A stretch of DNA of 64,000 nt from Prosapia bicincta (taxonomy: Eukaryota > Arthropoda > Insecta > Hemiptera > Cercopidae): NCBI GenBank assembly GCA_036971475.1, contig JBAIZL010000001.1, forward strand, positions 139,223,192-139,287,191, in the 5' to 3' direction. Shown here one piece after another: positions 28,767 through 40,986 of this stretch (its first letter is position 1; each line of letters begins with the position of its first letter). The position numbers were made by a program, and so were the translations under genes. The notes under the pieces are model-generated. The model searched no databases. It was not told the DNA's origin and worked only from the letters and a program-made list of their open reading frames with translations.

Positions 28767-30021
28767 AAAAAAAAAGTGAATGGATTTATCTGATGTTGAG
28801 GTTAGGGGATTAAACCTATAATAAACACACACAATATCTCACTATGGACAAGATATGTAGACGATATACTTGTAATATACCAACCTACCATTCACAACGA
28901 ACACGTCATAATATTAAACAAACTAAATACATACAACGAAAACATACAATTCACCGTTGAAACAGAAACAAATAGAACAATCAACTTCCTCGACATTACT
29001 TTAAATATAAATGATAATAAAATAGAAACTACAGTATACAGGAAACCTACTTCCAACAACACCACAATACACTACAAATCTAACCACCCCTGGACACACA
29101 AAATTAACACTTACAGTAACATGATAAATAAAGCAATAAAATACACACAGGATAACAAACAAAAATTAAATGAAGAATTAGATAACATTACAAAAATAGC
29201 AATAGAAAATGGATACAACAAACACATTATAAAAAATACATACAATAAATTCACAAAAAAACCTAACCTCAACACAACACTACAACCGGAACACGAAAAC
29301 AATAAAAATAAAAAAATCTACCTAAAATATAAATATACCAATAACAAAATAGAAAAAATAACAAATATATACAACAAAGAATACTACACTCCAACTTACA
29401 AACCAAACAACAAAATAATAAAATATCTTAGTAACAAAAACCACATAACAAATTCAGAAAAACATAACCTATCAGGAATCTACAAAATCACATGCAACAA
29501 CTGTAACGCTTTTTACATAGGAAAAACATCCAGAACATTTAAAATAAGATTTGAAGAACATTATAGAGCATTCAAAAATAAAAATTCTAAAGTATCAAAT
29601 GTTGCAGCACACCTAATTTCCCATAAACACGAAATTACAAATTACGAAAATAACCTAACCATACTGGAAATAAATAACAACCCAATAGAACTAAACTCAC
29701 TAGAAAAATACCACATTTATAAAAACATACACAACTTGATGAATTTACAAACAACATATACAGAAGACATACTATACAGAAACCTCATACACACAGATCA
29801 AGAAATAGTGCGCGTAACTTCAACAAACACCGACTTCACGGACGTAGCATCCACAGCAGAGAACAGTCAGTGATTCGACAATGGTCAAAGACCGAAAGGT
29901 GCCTCATCACTCAAGGTAAAATTATTGCACTTAATGGTGGATAAAATTACTCAAAAATAGTAATATATTAACTTCATAAAGTCAGTGCAACGGAAAAACA
30001 ATGGATAATATTAAATATCAA

Positions 30022-30094
<73 letters not shown>

Positions 30095-31156
30095 TTAGTT
30101 CTAGTAGAGCTTAAAGCTTATTTAGGAATTTTTGGACTTGATAGGAGACTGACAGACTTACCTAAAGGCAATAAAGAGCTCTTTCTTGACTGAAGAAGAT
30201 CATGTTGATCGAAATATTTCAAATAAAAGTGTATTAAGTGTTTTATATGTGCTTATTTCCAAAGAGATTGCAGTTTTGGACTATTGCCTTTAGGTAAGTC
30301 TGTCAGTCTCCTATCAAGTCCAAAAATTCCTATATATATATTAAAATTAAATGAAGAATTAGATAACATTACTAAAATAGCAATAGAAAATGGATACAAC
30401 AAAGACCTTATAAAAAATATATACAATAAATTCACAAAAAAACCTAACCTCAACACAACACTACAACCGGAACACAAAAATAATAAAAATAAAAAAATCT
30501 ACCTAAAATACAAATACACCAATAACAAAATAGAAAAAATAACAAATATATACAACAAAGAATACTACACTCCAACATACAAACCAAACAACAAAATAAT
30601 AAATTATCTTAATAACACAAACCACAAAACAAATACAGAAAAACATAACCTATCAGGAATTTATAAAATTACATGTAACGACTGCAATGCATTTTACATA
30701 GGGAAAACGACCAGATCATTTAAAATAAGATTTGAAGAACATTACAGAGCATTCAAAAATAAAAATACAAAATTATCAAATGTTGCAGCACACCTAATAT
30801 CACATAATCATGAAATAACAAACTACGAAAATAACCTAACCATACTTAAAATAAATAATAACCCAATAGAATTAAACTCACTAGAAAAATACCACATTTA
30901 TAAAAACACACACAACAATTTAATGAACTTACAAACCACATATACAGAAGACATACTATATAAAAACATCATACACACAGATCAAGAGAAAATGAGTGTA
31001 ACGTCAACAAATACCAACATCACGGACCGAACATCTACACCAGAAAAATATCAGTGATTCGACAATGGTCAAGTGACCGAAAGGTGCCTCATCACTCAAG
31101 GTAAAATCATTGCACTTAATGGTGGATAAAATTACTTACAATAGTAATATATTAAC

Positions 31157-31202
<46 letters not shown>

Positions 31203-34200
31203 TATCCATTATTTTTCCGTTGCACTGACTTTATGAAGTTATTATTATTATTTGTATAATAATGTATTTATAATAATAACATTTATAATAATAACAGTTT
31301 TATTTTAGTAGGTGTCAAATGCAGTCTCAAGATTGCCTAGTTTTTTAGCAACAGGCAGAAAACATGTCTAGCACCATCCTGACAGCCCTTTTTAAATCAT
31401 AGTGTATTTAAACACTAACCTAGTTTTTAATATTTTTTAAAGAAAACCCCTTTAAAGTAGCAAACAACAAAACATGGTAGTTTAATGAACACCAACTCTT
31501 AAGAATGTAGTGACAACTGTTTTCCAGAGAAAGACTAGTGACTTTTAAAACGCCATACTTACTCATACATCTAAAAATATGATTACATTTTAAGCCCAAA
31601 TTTAAAGTTAAAATGATAAGAAAACTACAATACTATACTTAAAAAATTTAAAATAAACTTTTTACATGATGAAGGTTAATCAAGCAAAACGACCATGCAA
31701 TTTAGCAAATCACTTACAAACATTTAAAGCAACAACTTAAACAATTTATAACTGCCTAAAACTGTATAGTAAAGCGCTGTATAATAGAGCTTATTGCAAC
31801 AACTATACATTCAAAAATTTGACAAACTATTGTTACAATTATAGAATATGAAAACACAATACATCCAAAAAGTATCATACAATAACTAAATTACTGTGTA
31901 AATATAATTTATAAATGAATTAGCCCATTAGCGCCTAGCGTTACCATACGCTAGAAGGAGGGGTATGTTTGTTTATGAATAATAAACGTAATAAGAGTTG
32001 AAGGTTGAATGTAGACCTCAAAATCATTTTAGTCGATCCCCTTGATAACATATCAGCGTACTTTAAATCCATATCACATGACTGTTGTGAGTTATTTAAT
32101 TGTCAATTTATCCTTTACTCCGATTTAAGATAGCATCATGTTTTTTATTTCTAAAAATAAAACTCAAATACTTCCCACTGTCGGATTTTCATAATTTTTT
32201 AAAGAATAATTGTTCGATGCTAGAAGAAGCTACTACAATAGTATTTATCAAATTTTCTGGTTTTTGAGAGTCATTTTAGCTGCACAATTGGGGCTAGGCG
32301 CCTGTACTACTGCATTTTTGCATCTTCACTTTTTTGGTAGAATTTCAGGGTTTTTCAAGAAATGGATGCAACCAGAATAAACTACAGTGAAGGGGAAAAG
32401 TGGAAACGGTGTTCGGGAATGACCACCCGATGTGTAAACGCGACATTATGTTAGAGTGGCGAAGGGTATTTTACTGCCAACGTGTAAACACAACATTATG
32501 TTAGATCGGCGACGGTTAATTTACTAACAATGTGTAAACACGACATTATGTTAGAGCGGCGTGGAATATTTACCGTCGAATGTGTAAATGCTGGCCGTGA
32601 TGGAATCGAAGTATTTGAAATTGACATTTGCGATCGATTCCTGATTCCGATTCTCTTGCCCAAAATCGGTAGAATCGAGTTTTGGAATCAATAATAAACC
32701 CATCACTAATTAAAACAATTTGTTTTTGAAATCCTGTTTCAGTTATCCCCTTCCTTCCAATTGGTAGCATTGATAAAGATTGGCTAATAAAGTTTATTAA
32801 ATAAAAATCAGGTACCAATTCTGAGACGATACCAAAATTTGGTAGCCTAGGCTCCTAATGTTACCACACGGTAACAGTAAAAAATTCGAAAACCAAAATA
32901 GATTTTTTTTAAACTCATATATTTCCCACATATTTAGGTACTGTAGTATCTAATACCATAAACAGTTTATGGAGATTAGAAGAAAAATAATTTCGGCGCT
33001 AAAGGGTTAATGAAAAAAATGATAAAGCAGTAATAATTTACCTAAGCAATTCACGGGGATTTAGAGTACTGAGGAATATAGGTTATTAGAATTTATTGAA
33101 ACTACATTCGTTCTGATATTCAAACAAGCTAAATATTTAACATTATTCTGTATTAGTGAGACAGTAATGAAGTACTTCATATTCATTTGCCATGGATATA
33201 AAATGTCGACATTTAATGACAATGAATAGTCCAACGTTTACTGACAGTGAACAGTCCAGACATAGCATCGACATATAGTCTTAGTATTTACTGTTATTTA
33301 CATATAGTCCCGATATTTACAGAAAGATATCAACAGATTTTGCAGATTCACAGATATAAAAATGTCAACCTAGTAAATTCTTTTACATTATGAACATATA
33401 GTATTTTGGTAGTAAACATTTTGTTCTATTGATAGTTCTTTGACATTTCAGATAACTGAAAGTTTCAAAGACTGACATTCTGATAACCAACACTTTTCAG
33501 TATTAAAAAGTAATAAGCTGTATTCAAATGTATTTAAATTGTGATTAAAAACATACTGATTAATTTCCTGAACACCAAAACAATTCCAAGGTAATTTTAC
33601 CTATTCTGAGGTAAAATTTCTTATAATATGGGTAATATTCTGAAGCGATGTCCTCAAGAGTCCAAACCCATAATAAGATAAAAATAAAACTTGACATTTC
33701 GTGTAGCTCCACAGACGAGAAATGTTGACAGACAATAGGAAAATTATCTAGAGGTTGTCAAGAAATAATATTTTTTTTGTAAATATCAAGAGTACGGACA
33801 ACCAAAACAAGAATTTATACTGGATATAAGAAGTGTGTCTTCTTAATACAACACAATAGGGTTACACCTTACATTAATGTCTATAGTTTAAATTTTGTAG
33901 TCATAGAAAACTGAAAAAATTTTACTTGAAAAAGAGAAACACTTAAAACCAAAAACCTAATTTAATTTGCCATAAAATTATGCTTAACAATGTGAATTAT
34001 TTTTAAACCAACTGGTTTGATGAATACCACTGGGTTTTACACTTAAAATTATTTCAAGACAAGTATTCTGACAAAATTAGTTGTTTGGATTACCATTACA
34101 TGGTTTGGAATAGTGTTATCTAAAGCAGCCTACTTCAGTGTGTACTAATTCAGCAAATTATTGCCACTTTATTTTCTAGTTAATTAAATTTTACTTATTG

Positions 34201-37200
34201 TTAAACGTGTTTTTGAGATGACCAAATGTGACAACATATACTTTCTTATCTGTTAATTTTGACAAATAAAGTTAAACTTATGTATTATTATGTAAATACC
34301 AATTATTAAATTTCTACAGACCTTACTAAATTATATACTTGTGTACATATAAATAAAATAACAATTGCATGCAAATACGAGGTCTGTTCAAAAAATACGC
34401 GGACTGTTTGAATTATGCGGCTCAAGTTAGTTTCAGGAGGACCCGCTTGGTGTCGCTAACTTCGTATAAATCAGCTGACTAAAACGCGGTATTTCAGTCA
34501 CAGATATCTTTATTTGTTGATGAGTTACACGCAGTTTAGTAAAGAGTGTTTTTTTCGTTTGTCGGATTTTAAAATGGACAGCCTGAAGGAGCAACGAATT
34601 GCTGTGAAATTTTGTGTAAAACTAGGGAAATCTGCAACAGAAACATTTGCCATGCTTAACACGGCCTATGGCGATGTTGCCATGAAGCGTACTGCATGTT
34701 TCAAGTGGCACGAACGTTTCAAGGGTGGCCGAAAGTCGATTGATGATGATGATGAGCGTCCTAGACGCCCTTCAACGTCAACTGACGACTCACACATTGA
34801 CAAAATCAACACCCTGGTGCGTGATAATCGACGTCTGACCATTAGGGAGCTTTCCGAAGAGTGTGGGATATCAGTTGGATCTTGTTACGAGATTTTGACC
34901 GAAAAATTGAAGATACACCGCGTCGCTGCGAAATTTGTGCCACGCCTGATGACCGACGACCAAAAAGCCAATCGCGTCCGGTTTTGTCGGGAACGGCTTG
35001 ATCGTTCAAATGAAGATGATTACTTTTTGTCAAGAATTATAACCGGTGATGAATACGACATTGAAACAAAGGTCCAATTATCCCAATGGGTGAGTCAAAC
35101 GTCCCCAAGACCCAAAAAAGCTCGCCAAGTTCAGTCGAATGTCAAGGTGATGGTGACAGTTTTTTTTTTATGCTAAGGGTGTTGTTCACTACGAGTACCT
35201 CCCTGAAGGCTCTACAGTCAACCAGATTACCTACATTGAAGTACTGAAACGTCTGAGGGACGCCGTCCGACGCAAAAGGCCAGAACTGTGGAGAAGTGAT
35301 AACTTGGCTTTTCCATCACGACAACGCTCCAGCTCACTCAGCACTCAGATCTGGTGAGTTTTTGGTCAAACACTCGTTCACTGTTCTTTCCCCCCCCCCC
35401 TACTCACCTGACCTTGCTCCTTGTGACTTTTTCTTATTCCCAAAACTCAAAAAACCCCTCAAAGGAAGAAGATTTGAAACGATTTCGGAGATTAAGGCAA
35501 ATGCGACAAAGGAGCTAAACGCCATCACAAAAGAAGTATACCAGGACTGTTTTAACAAGTGGAAACACCGTTGGGATAAGTGTGTGCGTTGGGGAGGAGA
35601 ATACTTTGAAGGAGACCCAGACGTAACTTCCAAATAAAGTACTTTTTTTTAAATGACCTCAGTCCGCGTATTTTTTGAACTGACCTCGTAAGTTAAATTT
35701 GGTGCTTGTAAAATTTGTGTTGGATTATGTTAACAGCTGCATTTCCAAACATTTAAAGCATGACATAAACAGTTGAATTTATTTACCTGCTAACTAGAAG
35801 AAACTGGGTAAGGCAATGAATACACAAACACAATACCCTCATAAATCATGTTATTCACTAAGGAAGCAAATCAAGTTTCTTTTTTTTAAATAAAATATTG
35901 AAACTTTCTTAATACACTTTAAGACTTTAATAATAAAATTGGCTTCAAATATCTATTCAAGCAAATATGATTTATTATCCTAAAAATATAATGCTTCTAA
36001 AAAAGTATACTAGAATGATGCGGAACTGATCCCAATGAAATACAGCTCATAATTGAAAGTGGTATACAACTATTATCTGTTAAATTCTGTCTAGAGTGGT
36101 TATTAAATTAAAGGAACAGGTAGTAGTCAGATATCCTGATTAGTAAACAAATAGATACATAGTGAAACAAAATTATATTTTTGTGTATATTTTAAGCGGA
36201 ACAATGAAGATAACTTTTTTAACCTATAGGTAATATGAAAAGGAAGGAAGGGTTGGAAATCTTGGTACTAGGCGCGAGGGTAATCAAATCTGGAAAATGG
36301 TTTAAAGGACACTTGGGTATTATACCATAAAGAAGCAATCATGGTTTATGTTAAAGGAGTGAGAATAAAAAACTTTTAGAACTGCAGAAACTTTTATAAC
36401 TCTTACAAGTGAAATAGATATTGTTACTTCACTTCTTTTGTTAAATATATGTTTGAGTGATATCTTAAATTGTGTATTCATTACCAAAACAGAAATAACA
36501 AAGCCAAACGTCTACCTTAATAAGATCAAGCTGTTCCATGCTTTGTCGCCTCACCCTATATCTACGGAGAGCAGGTGCTGGAGACAGTTGTGTGAACGTT
36601 GCAACTAATTTCTCAGAATCTGAGGATGATAGTTCAGTGCCAGGCAATCCTAAAGCTTTTTTAAGGTCTAGCACGTTCATATGTGCCGTCGCTTGACCTA
36701 ATGGGTCTCCTAACTGTAAATATAAAGCAACATTAAGCTTGAACTTGTACATAACTTCCAGCTTGAGTGAAGTTGATGTATATAATACATACAACAGTTT
36801 ATTCTATATGCACAAGGATATTGTTGGAGTCAAAGTTTTACTTTATGTAGATTGGCTATGAAATACTTTACAAAGATCTGAGGCAAACATTTTGTAACTG
36901 CATCTCTTCTTGAAAATATTTGACTATAATGAAGTTTGTCGTAAACAACACAATTTTCCGTCTTTTATTTCTCCACTAAGGTCTAAGAAACAAATAAAAC
37001 CCTATTTCAAGAAGGATAGCATTAAGAGAAAGGATTGTTCTAAACACTAAACCAATTTATTTAGTGCAGACCAATTTAAACAGTATGTTAAACTTTAATG
37101 GCGTCTTCTTCTCTTAAAAGAAAACACTTTTATTGTTGGATAAGTGGAACATTCTAAAACAACGATTTTTTTTAGCGGGGTACCTGTTAAAAAGTTTGCA

Positions 37201-40200
37201 AAAGATTTCAGGATCGGAAATTCAACAATCAGTGACATAAAGAACAACAAAGACAAAATTTTGTCATTTGTGTCTTCTACGGACCAAGGTAGCAGTGTGC
37301 AGAAAACAGTGAAAATGAACAAATACACATTGTTTCTCCAAGAATGATTACAAAACAACCACATATCTGACCCTTTATTGGAGGATTTTTTTCTGAATTC
37401 TACCCCAACAAGGAAGAGTTTGAAGCCAGTGATCATTGCCTTGACGCCTTGACAAATTCAAAAAGATACATGGAATTCGGTGTTTTTCTATCAAGGGAGA
37501 AAAATTGTCAAACAATCCAGATGCCATAAAACCTTTCCGTCAACAATTGTGTTTGTTATATTGATCATTTTAAAACTTAAAATGATAAAAACCTATTTCA
37601 ATTAAAAAAACACATGTTTCAATCAGTAAGTGTTTTCTTTCAGTTGTTACTGTACTGTACCTAACTAACTCTACTCTTAACATTAGCCTATGCGTACTTT
37701 ATAATACCATTTAGGCATATACATAGCCGTATGTATATTCTACGCATACGCATACATTTTGGTAAGCCGAAATGGTTGTACGTTTATTATTTCGGATACT
37801 AGGATTGGACTGTAATGAGTTGTGCAATCTCGGTAGAGGGATTAAATTGTGTTTATGGTATATAATTTTTGAATGTCTTTTAAACTATACATCACTTTAG
37901 ACATACATCACTCTTTAAACTACAAACTAGACTCACTTTAGTTTTCTCTTTCTCATTGACAAAGGACAAAGTGTGTTTGAAATATATCATTATTTTAGTG
38001 GATTAATTTTAAAATTACAGACTATTACCAAGGTAAGTCCAGTGATAATAACGTTTTCGTTTTTCGCAAAAAAAGGTGAGCCTGTCAATTCCCATCTTAT
38101 TTTAAAAAATCTCAATTTTGTAAAATAAAATATTAATATATGTTTACCTTTTTACAAAGTTCTAGGTGTTTAGAAGCAAAGTACAATGCCTTTTCATGAT
38201 TTCCCATAGCCGAATGAGCATTTCCCAAACTCCAACATGCTCGTCCTGTAACAAGGAAAATTTTCATTACATTTCATTTTTTAAATTGTAGAAAGTATTT
38301 AAATTTATTTTTGTTTTTAAGAAAATTAGCAGATTAAAAACATAACTTAAAATTCTGTAATTGATCCATTTAAAATTTAATTAAGGGTTTTAACAATAAT
38401 ATAAATTCAAGGAATCTTTTTAAGTAGTTTAATCCTGAAGTCTGTGAATACAACAAATAAAATAATGTGACCATGGTTTTATCATGTCTGATAATTTTTA
38501 GATGATATATTAAGACTTTGTTATAAATCTATTGAGCAAACTGGTTTTTCGAGCAGTTTGTGTTTCTAAGTTCTACAATTCAGCAAAGATCATCGTTAGC
38601 ATACTATGACGTATCCATTTTTTATATTGTATGTGTTGTTGATATGTACTTTTAAATTTTTTGTATATGTATTTAAAATAAAAAACAGAAACAAACAGCA
38701 ACACAAAAATATTTAGTTATGACATAACCAACATGTACCCTAGTATCCTAATAGAAGAAACCATAGACATATTAAAAAACAAACTAATACACAACGAAAA
38801 AACACAATAAATAGTAATATTACACTAATCAAGCACATATGTAACCAAAATTACTTCCAATTTAACAATAAATACTATAAACAAACAACTGGACTCTCGA
38901 TGTGATCACCCATATCATCAGTCATGGCAGAAATATATCTACAACATTTTAAACAAATAATAATTAAACCCATACTAAACACACATAATATTTTGCTATG
39001 GACAAGATACGTAGATCATATACTTGTAATATACCAACCTACCATTCACAACGAACACATCATAATACTAAACAAATTAAATACATACAATGAAAACATA
39101 CAATTCACCTTCGAAACAGAAACGAACAGAACAATTAGCTATCTTGACATTACATTAAAAATAAACAATAATAAAATAGAAACTACAGTATACAGAAAAC
39201 CTACTTCCAACAACACCACAATACACAACAAATCTAACCACCACTGGACACACAAAATTAACACTTACAGGAACATGATAAATGAAGCAATAAAATACAC
39301 ACAAGATAGCAAACAAAAATTAAATGAAGAATTAGATAACATTACAAAAATAGCAATAGAAAATGGACACAACAAACACCTTATAAAAACCGTATACAAT
39401 AAATTTACAAAAAAACCTAACCTCAACACAACACTACAACCTGAACACAATAATAATAATAAAAAAATCAACCTAAAATATAAATACACCATTAAGAAAG
39501 TAGAAAAAATAACAAATATATACAACAAAGAACACTACACTCCAACATACAAACCAAATAATAAAATATCTTAATAACACACAAAACCACAAAACAAATA
39601 CAGAAAAACATAACCTATCTGGAATTTACAAAATTACATGTAACGACTGCAACATATTTTACACAGGAAAACTACCAGATCATTTAAAATAAGATTTGAA
39701 GAACATTACAGAGCATTCAAAGATAAAAATACAAAAACATCAAATGTTGCAGCACACCTAATATCGCATAAACATGAAATAACAAATTACAAAAATAACC
39801 TAACCATACTTGAAATAAATAATAACCCAATAGAACTAAACTTACTAGAAAAATACCACATTTATAAAAACATACACAACAATTTAATGACCCTACAGAC
39901 AACATATGCAGACGACGTACTATTCAAAACCATTATACACAAGACTCAAGAGGAAACGTATGACGTCAACAATTACCAACACAACGGACCGAACATCCGC
40001 ACCAGAAAAATTGAGAAAAAGTAATCAGCGATTCGACAATGGTCAAGTGACCGAAAGGCGCCTCATCACTCAAGGTAAAATCATTGCACTTAATGTTGGA
40101 TAAAATTACTTACAATAGTAATATATTAACTTCATATATATATAATAACCCAATAGAATTGGGTGTGCATGAAGGATGTTGGTATAGAGAGAGGTGACAT

Positions 40201-40944
40201 CTATGGTGACCAAAATAGTTACTGGGGATAGAGGTACAGATATTTGTGAAAGTCGATCTATGAAATGATTAGTGTCCTGGGTATGTGATGGAAGGTTCTT
40301 TACTAAGGGTTGAAGGTGTGAGTCGAGGAAAGCTGAAATTCTTTCTGTTACTGAATTGCAGCCAGCAATTATTGGTCTACCAGGTGGAGGGATTATGTTT
40401 TTGTGGATCTTTGGTAATATATAGAATTGAGGAGTAGAGGGGTTTTCATTATATAATAATTTTAGAGATGTTTCCGAAATATTTTGTTCAGGACCTGTAT
40501 ATTTGAGTAGTTCCGAGAGTAAATTGTTGAATTCTGTCGTAGGGTTATCTGTAAGTATTTTGTATGTTGTGATGTCTGACAGTTGCTTATTTGATGTAGT
40601 CTTCTTTATTCATGTCTTGCAAAATTCAAACCACCCTCCAACTGGGATCCACCACCACTACCACCTGATCACCCCATTGAACTTTACATCAACTTTATCA
40701 TGCAAAACATCACCGATATAAATTTCACTAAAAATCTGAAGACTAAACCTAACCTTACCAAATTAGAAAAAGCGACAATATTTTCGTTAAAAAACAATAG
40801 AGATATTATGATTCTTCCAGCAGATAAAGGTTAAACCACTGTTATTATGACAGTGGTTTTTTTCCTAATAGCCTCATTAGACGTCTCCAATCTCTTTTCC
40901 CCTGACAGACTTATATAAACTATAATCACTCATATGCTCATGGA

Positions 40945-40986
<42 letters not shown>

